From: Chitinispirillaceae bacterium
Lineage (GTDB): Bacteria; Fibrobacterota; Chitinivibrionia; Chitinivibrionales; Chitinispirillaceae
Length of the DNA: 64,000 nt
Direction: 5' to 3'
Assembly: GCA_016929415.1 (NCBI GenBank)
Contig: JAFGIW010000003.1
Span: 1 to 64,000, forward strand
The position numbers and the translations under genes were made by a program. The stretch's first letter is position 1; each line of letters starts with the position of its first letter. The notes beneath the pieces were generated by a model. It was not told the origin of the DNA. It made no database searches and saw nothing but the letters and a program-made list of their open reading frames with translations. This document shows, piece by piece, positions 7,822-17,423 of this stretch.

Positions 7822-8937
7822 TTATACGTTTTCACGCATGCTGAAACCGATCGCCGCGCATATTGCAAGTCCGGCAGCGACTGCAATCATCCCCTCCACC
7901 GGAAGTCCGCCGGCGTTTACGACTCCCGCAACAACACCGTCAGGTTTACCCGCAAGATTGAAGTTGTGTGAAATCCCGGCACCGACAACCATCCCTAAAG
8001 CGAAGATCGCCGCGTCGCCGTCCCCCTCTCCCGCAAGAAACAACTGCCGCCCGGGGCAGCCGCCGGCCAGAGTAAAAGCCAGTCCCGCGAGCGCCATTCC
8101 GAGGAAATTCCACAGGTGGGCGCCGTGCGCGACCGGCTGGGGGGAAAACCCGAAACGAACAGCACCGAGCGTAAAATTGACTATCGACGCGGCGATCAGG
8201 AGCGCGGCGACGCCGCTTGCCAGATGGAAATCCTTCATGAGCATGACGTCGCGCAGGGAACCCATGGTGCAGAAACGGGTGCGCTGCGCAAGAAACCCGA
8301 TGAAAAGCCCCGCAAGCAGCGACAGGAAAACAGGCGCATGCATTGATCCCGGACCTTTTTCGCTGAAAAACAGCGCTCCCGCCTCCCCGAATTTCGGCCG
8401 GAATACCAGTAAAAGAAAGAGTATCATCATGATGACCGGCATGATCCAGCCGGCAGAAGGGTAGGTTTTATTGGATTTTCCCAGGGTATATCCGCTCTTG
8501 AGAAACAGCACGCCGATAAAAATACCCGCCGACAAACCGGCAAGGCCGGTGATCGCGTTCAAATCGCCGCCGGCCAGACGCAGCAGCGCTCTCCACGGAC
8601 AGCCCAGAAACGCAAGCGCGCCGATCATGGCGAGTATTCCGAGTACGAATCGTACAATCGGCGCCGAACCTGCGCGGGCCTTGAACTCGCGGAACAGCAG
8701 CGCCGCGATGAGCGACCCCAGCACAAAGCCGATTATTTCAGGACGGATGTACTGTACGAACGCAGCGCGGTGGAGTCCGAGAGCGCCCGCTATGTCCCGC
8801 TCGAAGCAGGCGACACAGATGCCCATGTTGGGGGGATTTCCCGCTTTCTGCAGCAAAGCAGCCAGAATACCGATTACCGCCCCCGCCAGAATGATGCCCG
8901 GCCGGGAAGCGAAGAAAAGGGTGATTCGAGTGCGCAT
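7822..8937 (-). CDS. yedE: YedE-family putative selenium transporter
   Basis: A 371-residue polytopic inner-membrane protein with about ten hydrophobic segments and no signal peptide. Hallmarks are two inverted repeats of the YeeE/YedE type: NMGICVACFERDIAGALGLH with FLGCPWRALLRLAGGDLN in the first half, and TRFCTMGSLRDVM with AGGCPGRQLFLAGEGDGDA in the second. The conserved cysteines are thought to pass sulfur or selenium compounds through the pore. GGGAGA precedes the ATG, and a possible 54-codon gene ends just upstream. The first clear gene of the selenium operon. Confidence 0.9.
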   Translation of the reverse strand: MRTRITLFFASRPGIILAGAVIGILAALLQKAGNPPNMGICVACFERDIAGALGLHRAAFVQYIRPEIIGFVLGSLIAALLFREFKARAGSAPIVRFVLGILAMIGALAFLGCPWRALLRLAGGDLNAITGLAGLSAGIFIGVLFLKSGYTLGKSNKTYPSAGWIMPVIMMILFLLLVFRPKFGEAGALFFSEKGPGSMHAPVFLSLLAGLFIGFLAQRTRFCTMGSLRDVMLMKDFHLASGVAALLIAASIVNFTLGAVRFGFSPQPVAHGAHLWNFLGMALAGLAFTLAGGCPGRQLFLAGEGDGDAAIFALGMVVGAGISHNFNLAGKPDGVVAGVVNAGGLPVEGMIAVAAGLAICAAIGFSMRENV

Positions 8938-8942
8938 GGCTT

Positions 8943-9107
8943 TTAATCTCCCTTGAACAGATAAGGTCCGATGATGTTTGACGAAAGTAATGCTGCCGGC
9001 TGGTCGGCGGTTATACTATAGGAGTGATGTTTGACTTTCGGGATATTGAAGAGGTGAATGGCGCTGTAGAAACGGAAGAACGGGGTGGTGGCTGACGCTT
9101 TTTTCAT
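8943..9107 (-). CDS. Possible small protein upstream of yedE
   Basis: A 54-codon frame beginning MKKASATTPFFRFYSAIHLF and ending six bases before the yedE ATG. GGAAG lies eight bases before its ATG. It has no recognisable domain, one short hydrophobic stretch, and overlaps the ribosome site of yedE, so it could be a leader or coupled small ORF. Coding status is uncertain. Confidence 0.35.
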   Translation of the reverse strand: MKKASATTPFFRFYSAIHLFNIPKVKHHSYSITADQPAALLSSNIIGPYLFKGD

Positions 9108-9538
9108 ACTGCCTGCTTCCTTTGCACCCATCAAGCACTACCCGACCGGTCTTGCCCGCGGAGGCGGTTTGTTTTCAGATCTTTCCTTGTTTGAAGGATA
9201 AATGAACGATGCTTTCAGGAAAATATATCCCTGTAGACGTTTGAACAATCATTTGTTGAAACGGGGAGAGGATGACGTAGGTATATCTCTGATTAAAAAT
9301 GGGTGTCGGGCGGAAAAACATGAGATCGGTTCCATCTTGACCATCGACTGATATAATCCGTTTTCCCCGCGCATCATCATTTATAAAGCCGCCGGGATTC
9401 CGCAGGTCGGGGTGCGGCGATGGAAAGCATCAATCGAAAATTATCCGCCGCAATGAGCTGTTTTTCGCTATATTTTAGATATACCTGCTTTTGCTGGCAG
9501 GGGGTGGATAATGCTTCATCCACGAGGGAGCAGCCTGT
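9108..9538. other. Intergenic region between divergent selenium operon and BNR-like gene
   Basis: No convincing gene is seen. The region should hold the promoter for the selenium operon on the minus strand and for the secreted protein on the plus strand, but I cannot point to defensible -35/-10 boxes. A small imperfect inverted repeat (CCTGC...GCAGG) lies near 9486-9503. Confidence 0.4.
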
Positions 9539-10703
9539 ATGAGGGCAAACCGCGCACGTGGCACGGTCGCCTGCATTTTCTCTCTGCTGTTCTGCATAGC
9601 CGGAAACGTTTTCCCCGATTGGACGCAGACCAGCGGACCGATAGTGCCGTCCGGCATCGCCGTGCAATCACTCGTTAAAACCGAGTACGGATGTTTTCAG
9701 CTGTGCTTACCGGGCGCTGCTTGCCACTTCCGATACCGGACGCTCATGGCGTTCCATTGCCATTCCAACGGATAATGCATCGAATTCACCCGGGGCATCC
9801 TGCTTTGCCGTTGCCGATACAACCTTATTCCTGGGAATGGATAATGGGCAGATGTATGCCTCATCCGATCAGGGCGCCACCTGGAATGAACTCGCAGCCA
9901 TTCCGGGAAACACCGGCCAGGGCATTACACGCACAATCGTATCAATGGCGATTGACGACACCGTGTTATTCGCGGCAACCACCTCCATGGGCATATTCCG
10001 GTCAATTGACAACGGCGCCTCATGGCAGCCGGCGAATTTCGGTCTGATGAACCTGGATATCGGTGCGCTTATCCGCGGAGAATCCGGCCTGATCGCCGGC
10101 ACGCAACAGGGAGCCTTTTTATCAACCGACAAGGGACTGCGCTGGCGGGCGATTACTACGGGATTACCTCCCGACTTTAAAATTACCGTTCTCGCAGCAA
10201 ATGGATCTTCAATTTTTGCGGCAACGAAACGTTATTCCACCGACACCGCCATGGGAAGCGTCTATCGATTTGAACCCGATTCGCAGTGGAGCGACGTCAG
10301 CGGCAATCTGTCGCAGCAAACCGTTACTTCAATCGCTTTCAGCGACAGCCTTATTTTCGTCGGTACCGACCGGACCGGGATTTATTGTCAACCGTTATCG
10401 GAGGTGGCGTCAATTGATTCGCCTCGGAACCGGCCCTCCCGTGTGTGGAGTCATTTCCGTCTTGGCTACATTCTCAATGGGTCGATTCTGACGGCAATGG
10501 TGACGTCCGGTAAGACTGCGAGGCTCTTCCTTTCGCTCTACTCGCTTTCGGGGAGAAATGTCGCCTCTATCTTCAACGGAAGGATGAATCCGGGCACTTG
10601 GTTTTTCCGTACGGGAACCAGGTCTCTTTCGCCGGGCATCTACCTTATGTCGCTCAAAGGTGATAAGGTCGATGTGACAAAAAAGGTACGTCTGTGTAGA
10701 TGA
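9539..10703 (+). pseudogene. Secreted BNR/sortilin-like repeat protein with T9SS-type C-terminal module, frameshifted
   Basis: The start at 9539 (AGGGAG upstream) gives a signal peptide MRANRARGTVACIFSLLFCI followed by DWTQTSGP. Near 9689 the frame must skip one base (TAC G GAT GTT). After that the protein continues in frame as DVFSCAYRALLATSDTGRSW and beyond. Asp-box/BNR-like units recur (SDTGRSW, SDQGATW, SIDNGASW, STDKGLRW), as in beta-propeller proteins. The last ~80 residues (LSLYSLSGRNVASIF ... PGIYLMSLKG ... KKVRLCR) form a FlgD-like T9SS sorting module. Either a real +1 frameshift mutation or a base-calling error is possible. The two halves are otherwise intact. Confidence 0.75.
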
Positions 10704-10938
10704 TGTATATCCGGGCCGTTTTGTTTAACCGTATGCCGGTACTTCCTGCGGTGCGTTTCGCTGCGGGAGGCCCGATTTGACAGGCATTGCAGCGCCTCGT
10801 GACGAAAAGATAAATAATTCGGGGAAAATAATGCACCTGTTCTCCTGAAACGATTTATATTAATTCATGGTAATGGCCCTGGTGTTTGCGGCATCAGCAC
10901 GACCATAATCATAGTACCCTGGCGAAAGGACCTTTCCC

Positions 10939-11475
10939 TTGATCATGAAAGAAATATCCTGCGGCACGCGGAGGTGGCTCCATGTCGCGTGCATTTTATT
11001 TTCGTCCGTCGCGATGATTATCGCCGCGGAGCCGGGCGGCAACCTCCCGGCGGCGCCCCGTTTCTCGGTTCGCGATATCAATAACCGTCTCGTTTCCATA
11101 GACACGCTCATTGCCCGCGGACCCCTGATAGTCGATTTCTGGGCGACGTGGTGCGCACCCTGCATGGCCGAGTTCAGGGCGATCGAAAAACTCGTCAAGA
11201 AATACGGGGACAAAAACCTGACCGTGCTTGCGGTGAGCGAAGACGGTCCCTCGGAAGCGGCCAAGGTCAAACAGACGGTCAGGATGAAAAAGTGGCCGTT
11301 CATCGTCGTCATGGACAACGGCAGAAGCATCGCGCAGAAATTCAATGTTACCGCACTGCCCGCGCTGTTTTTAATCGGAAGTGACGGGAAAATCCGCATG
11401 CACACCCGGGGATTTGTTCCTGGAGACGAGGCGAAACTCGAAGAGGAACTTCGTGAAATCACCGCCGATAAATAA
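10939..11475 (+). CDS. TlpA/ResA-like extracytoplasmic thioredoxin
   Basis: A 178-residue protein with an N-terminal hydrophobic signal or anchor (about residues 13-30), then an AhpC/TSA-Redoxin fold. The active site is FWATWCAPCMAEF with WCAPC, and the cis-Pro is in VTALPALFLI. The predicted start is TTG 10939, for which AAAGGA is well spaced. ATG 10945 is the alternative. The GTG of the following outer-membrane protein gene lies inside its 3' end, so the two are coupled. Such TlpA-type proteins reduce disulfides in the periplasm. Pairing with a DUF6029-like barrel suggests it helps maturation of that protein or shares a function with it. Confidence 0.85.
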   Translation: MIMKEISCGTRRWLHVACILFSSVAMIIAAEPGGNLPAAPRFSVRDINNRLVSIDTLIARGPLIVDFWATWCAPCMAEFRAIEKLVKKYGDKNLTVLAVSEDGPSEAAKVKQTVRMKKWPFIVVMDNGRSIAQKFNVTALPALFLIGSDGKIRMHTRGFVPGDEAKLEEELREITADK

Positions 11476-13354
11476 CAGGTCAATAGTCCTGCCGCTTACG
11501 GTTGCCGGTATCCTCGGTTTCCGGTGCTGCCTGCATTCGATGGACGTGCCCTCCATCCCGGAACTTTCGGTATCGGGGCTCAACGAGCTGCGGTTTGCCG
11601 ATGGATACGACATCTCGGACGACCTGCTGCCGCAGCCCTGGAAGTATCTCACCAATACCACCGATGTCCGGGTGGGAATCTACGGCCTTTACCTTAAGAC
11701 ACGGTTCGATGTCGAGGAACCGAGTCTCGGGTATAATCCCCCCGAACCGGTGTATCGTGAGTATTTCAGCAGACGCACCATCGGATTTGAGATGGACATG
11801 TTTACCATCGAAGCCGGCCACGTGAGCACCCAGTTCGGACGCGGGCTCACAATCAGCTGTAAAGAAGACCGCGAGATAGAGCAGTACGCGATCCTCGATG
11901 GCGTCTATGGCCGGGTGCAATACCCGTGGTTGACGCTGCAGGGAATCGCCGGACGCCCCATTCAATGGCGTAATCGTCCGGTCGAGCATCTTGATGTCCA
12001 GGTGTGGGAGCTGAACACGGGGTGGCAGCCGGACACCGTACTCGTCGTCGATGCGGCTGATGCACGCCTCCGGGACATGGTCGCCGGTCTCCACACGGAG
12101 GTATTTCTCCCGGTTGATAAAGCTCCTTTCTCATATCTTTCGTCGGGATCGATCGGCGGGGGTCTTGTCCGGTACAATACCGAGGTCGGCCCCCTTTCAC
12201 GCACTATTCCCGAGCCGGTGTTTTGGTATCAGAACCGCGCCACCCTGTACTTCCCTTCGGTTTTCATCAATGCGGCCCGCGGTGATTTCGGCGTGTCGAT
12301 GGAGCACGCCTGGATGCGGGGTCAGATACACGATTTCAACGCCATGGATTCCGTCCGCGACGCCTTCGACTCGGTATGGACCACACCGGTCGGATCGTCG
12401 ACATACCTTTCGGCGAATGCCCAGCTTTTCGGTGTTTCCCTTCTGGCGGAATACAAAAATTACTACTATGCCAAATCGGAGGTTTTCACCAAGAAAATCT
12501 CCGCCTTCCTCATCCCGCCCGCCTTGCGATACCAGCATTCCTGGCATCTGCTTAACAAGCACATGCTCTCCAATCTCATGGGCGATGACGTCGGGTATAA
12601 TTTCATGCTCAACTGGCCGGTACCGTCAGGATCGGCCATTCTCACCGCCGATTTCAGTTACGGCGGCAGCCATGATGGCGAAAACCGGTTTAAAATCAGG
12701 CCCAACAGCACCTACTGGGAAGCTTACGGCGAATGGGCACAGGAGGTGGGGGATCGGCTCAATATCAAGGTCGGATTTGACTACGGGAAACTTGACCCCG
12801 AGCAGCAGAAGGTCACCTTCCGCACCCTGGGTGTCGATGTCGAAGCCGGGCCGTTCCGCAGGCGACACTCGTTCGGTCTGATCCTCGAAAGCCAGCTCAA
12901 CGACAAGCCCTTCCTTGCGGAAAAAGACGCTGCCGCCCTCATTGACCTGATTGTACGAACGGTTCCCGCGGATTCACTGCAGACCTACGTGACCTACAAT
13001 GACACGCTGGAGTTTGGCGACCTTCTCGTTCCCGACAGCGAACGGTCCCGCTACCGGCAGTACGCTTTTAATCTGCTCGCGACACTTTCGTACCACTTTG
13101 CCCCCTGGCTCTCTCTGGCGGTAACGTTTGAACATGAGATGCTGCTCGAGGATCAGGACTATAACGTGGTGACGGACATCACATCGAACTTCAGAAACTA
13201 CGCATCCGTCGGCATGAATCTGAAACCTTTCCCCAACCATACGGTCACGCTCGAGTACGGCTCGATGAGCGGAGGGAAAAAATGCACGCTCGGAACCTGC
13301 ATAGACCTCCCGCCTTTCAAAGGGTTCAAACTGACGGTAACCAGTATGCTTTAG
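11453..13354 (+). CDS. Outer-membrane beta-barrel protein, DUF6029-like
   Basis: The GTG at 11453 has AAGAGGA five bases upstream and gives a signal peptide (VKSPPINNRSIVLPLTVAGI). About 633 residues. The body has alternating hydrophobic/polar strands, many aromatic residues and short turns. It includes FGRGLTIS near residue 125, a motif shared with DUF6029-type outer-membrane proteins of FCB bacteria. It ends TLEYGSMSGGKKCTLGTCIDLPPF...GFKLTVTSML, a barrel-like last strand. The gene overlaps the TlpA-like gene by 23 bases. Function and ligand are unknown, and the family assignment is moderate. Confidence 0.7.
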   Translation: MKSPPINNRSIVLPLTVAGILGFRCCLHSMDVPSIPELSVSGLNELRFADGYDISDDLLPQPWKYLTNTTDVRVGIYGLYLKTRFDVEEPSLGYNPPEPVYREYFSRRTIGFEMDMFTIEAGHVSTQFGRGLTISCKEDREIEQYAILDGVYGRVQYPWLTLQGIAGRPIQWRNRPVEHLDVQVWELNTGWQPDTVLVVDAADARLRDMVAGLHTEVFLPVDKAPFSYLSSGSIGGGLVRYNTEVGPLSRTIPEPVFWYQNRATLYFPSVFINAARGDFGVSMEHAWMRGQIHDFNAMDSVRDAFDSVWTTPVGSSTYLSANAQLFGVSLLAEYKNYYYAKSEVFTKKISAFLIPPALRYQHSWHLLNKHMLSNLMGDDVGYNFMLNWPVPSGSAILTADFSYGGSHDGENRFKIRPNSTYWEAYGEWAQEVGDRLNIKVGFDYGKLDPEQQKVTFRTLGVDVEAGPFRRRHSFGLILESQLNDKPFLAEKDAAALIDLIVRTVPADSLQTYVTYNDTLEFGDLLVPDSERSRYRQYAFNLLATLSYHFAPWLSLAVTFEHEMLLEDQDYNVVTDITSNFRNYASVGMNLKPFPNHTVTLEYGSMSGGKKCTLGTCIDLPPFKGFKLTVTSML

Positions 13355-14084
13355 GCCGTGTGCGCCTTTCGAAAAAACCATCTATTAGATACCCGGCAGT
13401 CTCATCATCCGCTTCGTTTATAGTAGTAAAAAACCATCGCGCCTCACCCCCCCCGGGCCCCCCTCTCCACTTGTGGCCGATCATGTACCACAAACGCATG
13501 GCGGTTCCGAGCTCAAAGCAGCCCTCCACGCAAATGCCCGTTTGGACTAGGGGGGCCGGCACTTCGCCATGCGTCAACCTGTTGGATCGTCTTGTTCAAC
13601 TTGACTATTACTTATAGAGTGACCGGATGCCGGAATGAAATACCTCTGTCGGACGCGGGACGGGCTGCATGCAATCAGGGTGCGGTAATTCCGCTACCGC
13701 ATCATGATTCTGAACACCTGCACACCGTCCGGTGTCGCGCAGCGGACGATACCAGTTCCCGGCGGACAATGCAGCCTGCCGGCCAGATGGCCGCTTCCCG
13801 CGTTGCGGTATTCATTAATAAGGCATCCGCTGTATTCGCCCTTGAGGGAGTAGGGTACGGCCGAGACCTTTCATCCTGCTTCACGGGTTTGGAGAAATGA
13901 AAAATATTTATTCTTTATTTACATTCAATGCAATACATTATAATATAGTGAATCAATCGGCAGGTCGGTATTGTATGGATTAAACTTTTCAGGACGATAC
14001 TTCCAGGTTGTGGAGCAACCGCGTCGGTCTATTTTGCCGCAACTTTTTCCCGTTATGAGTTTTTCGTGTTATTAGAGGTCCGGT
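13355..14084. other. 730-base region without a confident gene
   Basis: Short frames on both strands have no recognisable domains and no good ribosome sites. A run of C/G (CACCCCCCCCGGGCCCCCC near 13446) is unusual. A TATAAT box occurs at 13939-13944 in an A/T-rich stretch upstream of the histidine kinase gene and could be its -10, but no convincing -35 is found. Confidence 0.4.
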
Positions 14085-16271
14085 GTGATGAAATTAATTC
14101 GCCGTTTGCTGAGTCCGACAATTGCCGACCCTGATAAAATACGGGAATGGAAGTTGAATGCGTTTTACCGCCTTATCGCTGCGCTTATCATATTCCTTGC
14201 AATCCCGCTCTGTATTACCTTCCTGGTAATGGGACATGCGTCCATGTTTGCCGTTTCGTTGGGCATGATTGTGATCCTTTTCCCATTTTTTATTATGTTG
14301 CGTCGTGGAATAATGGCGCCCACCGTTAACCTGTTTCTTGTGATTTCAATCTTATTCGACAGTGCTTTCATTTGTGTGCTGGGTATTAACGACTCGGCCT
14401 ATGTCTACTTTTTCGATACGTTGATAGCCGGTATTTTCCTTTCTTTTAATGCCGCGGTAATATGGGCCGGATTGATTTCCGGCTCCCTGGTTTTATTATC
14501 ATGGCTTTTACCGAAAATGACGGTCTTGCCTTCGATGGTATTTTTTAATCACGGATATCCCATAATCAATACGCACGGCACCCATTTTTCAACCGCCATT
14601 TTCTTGATATGGTCCGGAGCGCTTCTCAGTTTGCTTTTCGAAAGGTACTTCAGGGATCTGATTTTTTCACTTATAAATTCGAACGGCAAGTTGAAAGATG
14701 AAATCGCCGAACGAACCAAAGCCGAAGCGCAGGCAAGGGCCGCCCACCAGTTCTCCAATCAGATTATTTCCAGCGCGGGCGAAGGAATCGTCGTCTGTGA
14801 CCGCGATTTGCATTGTCTTGTCTGGAACCATACCATGGAAGCGATGACCGGCATCATGTCGTCGCAAGCATTGGGTGTTTCGATAACTCTTCATATACCG
14901 GTGCTCAATGATCCGATAATCCGGAACCATATGTACCAGGCACTCGGCGGAGAGACGGTGCGAACCGCAGAACTGGCTTTTACCGTTCCGGAAACCAGGC
15001 GAAAGGGTTTCCTGATCGGTTTATTCAGCCCGCATAAAGGAAACAACGGGACGATAGACGGCATGGTTGCAATTTTCCGCGATATTACCGAGCAAAAAGA
15101 ACTGGAGGAAAACCTTCGGCAATCGCATAAGCTCGAATCCATCGGTCAACTCGCCGGCGGTGTGGCACACGACTTCAACAACCAGTTGTCGGGGATCCTG
15201 GGATATGCGGAAATGATTCGGAAATCGGTCGGGGATAAAGCCGATCTTTCCCGCTGGGCGGATAATGTGATTATTGGTGTCCGTCGTGCCGCGGACCTTA
15301 CCTCCAAGCTGTTGGCATTCGCCCGAAAGGGAAAGTACCAATCAATACCGGTTAATATGCACGGCATAATATTCGAAGTGGTGGGAATATTGGAACGATC
15401 GATTGATAAACAAATAGAAATAAAACAGCATCTTGACGCAAATCCGTCAACAACGCTCGGAGATCCGACGCAGTTACAGAACGCGTTGCTGAATCTTGCC
15501 ATTAATGCGCGGGATGCCATGCCGCGTGGGGGCTCGCTGCTTTTTACAACGTCCGTGGCCACTCTCGATATGTTGTTCTGTAAAAAATTGCCGTTTGATA
15601 TCGAACCGGGCGACTATCTCAAACTGACCGTTGAAGATACGGGTATTGGTATGACGGACGAGATAAAAAGACGCGTCTTTGAACCTTTTTTTACAACCAA
15701 GGAACCAGGCAAAGGTACCGGCATGGGACTTGCCGCATTGTATGGCACAATGAAAACCCACCATGGCGCTATTGTTGTCGATTCAACGCCGGGAGTCGGT
15801 ACAACATTCACCCTGTATTTACCGTTGTGTGTTGAGAATGAAGATATAAATGCAACGAAATGCGACGGCACCGACGGTAGAGAGGGTTCCGCCCATGTGA
15901 TGATCGTCGATGATGAGGACCTGATCCGCGAGTTTGCGACGGAAATACTCAATTCGGCGGGTTATCAAGTGAAAACCTGCGCCGACGGGATCGAAGCGGT
16001 CTCGCATTATAAGCACTATCACCAGACCATCGATTGCGTCGTACTCGATCTCATCATGCCGCGAATGAACGGCAGGGAGGTGCTCGCCGAATTGCGACGT
16101 ATTAATCCGAACGTCCGGGTGATTCTATCATCCGGTTATGGCCTTGAAGAAGATACATCGCAATTACTGGCAAACGACAACATCGTTGCATTTATTACAA
16201 AACCGTACAGGGATACAGATTTATTTGATGCGATAGAACGTTCTATCGGGAAAAAAGGAAAAACAGGATGA
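14085..16271 (+). CDS. Membrane hybrid sensor histidine kinase with PAS and receiver domain
   Basis: 728 residues. About six membrane segments span residues 25-195. A short coil (KLKDEIAERTKAEAQARA), a PAS domain (~220-340, IISSAGEGIVVCDRDLHCLV) and a HisKA domain with phospho-accepting His in GGVAHDFNNQLSGILGYAE follow. The HATPase domain shows NLAINARDAMPRGG, DTGIGM and GKGTGMGLAALYG. The C-terminal receiver has its Asp in VVLDLIMPRMNG and Lys in FITKPY. Signals are unknown. The stop overlaps the ATG of a polytopic membrane protein, so the two are likely one unit, and no DNA-binding response regulator is adjacent. Confidence 0.92.
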   Translation: MMKLIRRLLSPTIADPDKIREWKLNAFYRLIAALIIFLAIPLCITFLVMGHASMFAVSLGMIVILFPFFIMLRRGIMAPTVNLFLVISILFDSAFICVLGINDSAYVYFFDTLIAGIFLSFNAAVIWAGLISGSLVLLSWLLPKMTVLPSMVFFNHGYPIINTHGTHFSTAIFLIWSGALLSLLFERYFRDLIFSLINSNGKLKDEIAERTKAEAQARAAHQFSNQIISSAGEGIVVCDRDLHCLVWNHTMEAMTGIMSSQALGVSITLHIPVLNDPIIRNHMYQALGGETVRTAELAFTVPETRRKGFLIGLFSPHKGNNGTIDGMVAIFRDITEQKELEENLRQSHKLESIGQLAGGVAHDFNNQLSGILGYAEMIRKSVGDKADLSRWADNVIIGVRRAADLTSKLLAFARKGKYQSIPVNMHGIIFEVVGILERSIDKQIEIKQHLDANPSTTLGDPTQLQNALLNLAINARDAMPRGGSLLFTTSVATLDMLFCKKLPFDIEPGDYLKLTVEDTGIGMTDEIKRRVFEPFFTTKEPGKGTGMGLAALYGTMKTHHGAIVVDSTPGVGTTFTLYLPLCVENEDINATKCDGTDGREGSAHVMIVDDEDLIREFATEILNSAGYQVKTCADGIEAVSHYKHYHQTIDCVVLDLIMPRMNGREVLAELRRINPNVRVILSSGYGLEEDTSQLLANDNIVAFITKPYRDTDLFDAIERSIGKKGKTG

Positions 16272-17122
16272 ACACTCGCTGGCTAGCCGCATGGTGTCTC
16301 GGATTGGTCATTATTTTAATCATCTGCTGGACAACCGATATCGGTTTATGTGCATCCCGCCACCTCTATTTTTCTTCTGAAATCGGCACGTTGTTATTGG
16401 CGCTCGCCGTTTATGTTACCGCCTTTCACGGCGTGCGATGGAACGACCCCGCGGAACCGGGGGACGATAGTCCGCAACAGGGATGGAAGCGGTTCAGTCG
16501 CGAGCTGGTTTCCTTTTTTTTATTACTTGGGGCGGTCATGGCAATCGCTTGGGTATCCCTGGGAATTGCCGGAGGATTGTCGACCATTGCGTGGTTCAAA
16601 CGTGCCATATGGATGGGCTATATGCTCGGTGTATATGCGATATGCATTGTGCTGGTCGTGCGGTACTTTAAATATATCCGAGCCCTCCCTTTGGTCGTTG
16701 CAACAGCCATAATGGTTTATTTCCTTTCAACCTACGAGATAATCCTTCTCGACCGCGGCATCGGCTGGTGTTATAACAATACGGTTATCGGCTATATTTT
16801 CGGCATTCCACTGGATAACGTACTTTTTGTTTATCCCGTTTCTCCTGCGCTTGCCATGATCATGTATGCCGTCGTTACCCGGCGGTTGAACGACCTTAAG
16901 GCCTTTTGGTTGCTCAACCTCATTTTGGCACCCGTGTCGGTCGTGTTTGAGCTTATCGCCGTTTATCCACTCGATATATGGCGTGTAATGACAACCCAAT
17001 CCATATTGCCGATGGGAAAAACCTGTATCGAGGAATTTCTATTCTATTATATAATGTCGTTTTTTAGTATTTCGTTGTATGCATTTTTATGCAGGAACAT
17101 GAAGAAAAAGCTCATCCGGTAA
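16268..17122 (+). CDS. Polytopic membrane protein resembling lycopene cyclase domain (CrtYcd/CarR type)
   Basis: 284 residues with about seven to eight hydrophobic helices. Two internal halves show the pattern of lycopene-cyclase-domain proteins: GIGWCYNNTVIGYIFGIPLD followed by NVLF in the first, and CIEEFLFYYIMSFFSISLY in the second. The latter recalls the PIEEhhFF signature. Coding starts with ATGA overlapping the stop of the histidine kinase. No carotenoid gene is nearby, so an enzymatic cyclase role is not supported by context. It may instead be a sensory or lipid-binding partner of the kinase. Confidence 0.55.
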   Translation: MNTRWLAAWCLGLVIILIICWTTDIGLCASRHLYFSSEIGTLLLALAVYVTAFHGVRWNDPAEPGDDSPQQGWKRFSRELVSFFLLLGAVMAIAWVSLGIAGGLSTIAWFKRAIWMGYMLGVYAICIVLVVRYFKYIRALPLVVATAIMVYFLSTYEIILLDRGIGWCYNNTVIGYIFGIPLDNVLFVYPVSPALAMIMYAVVTRRLNDLKAFWLLNLILAPVSVVFELIAVYPLDIWRVMTTQSILPMGKTCIEEFLFYYIMSFFSISLYAFLCRNMKKKLIR

Positions 17123-17423
17123 ATGGGATGATTTATACCGACGCCCGCCTTGATATGGTGGCCGCATCCTCCCATTGCGCTGGGATTCCGATTTTTACAG
17201 AAATAATAAAGGAAAGCAGCCCGGATTTGAGGAGGGGGGCAAAGGAACACATCGTGCCCTGCCGGAGTGCGAGAAAAATGCATTTGAGATGGGGCAGAGT
17301 TGATTTCGTTGGTGTCAACTAGCTCGACAATATAAGATTATAGTATGCATGCTCAAAGAAACGGCCGGGCTGGCCGCTGAAAAAATAGTGAATAATTAAA
17401 ATCACTGGACTTATCCCAAAAAA
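17123..17423. other. Intergenic region before IS element
   Basis: No gene supported. The sequence AATTAAAATCACTGG near 17394-17408 recurs in part at 51001-51013 (ATTAAAATCACTGG), but I cannot show that it is an element end. Confidence 0.35.

Noticed and set aside
13326-13577. Minus-strand 83-codon frame downstream of the barrel gene
   Set aside because: No ribosome site or domain, and it overlaps the 3' end of the DUF6029-like gene.
16268-17122. Carotenoid biosynthesis from the lycopene-cyclase-like gene
   Set aside because: No crtB, crtI or other carotenoid gene is adjacent and the match covers only motif-level similarity.
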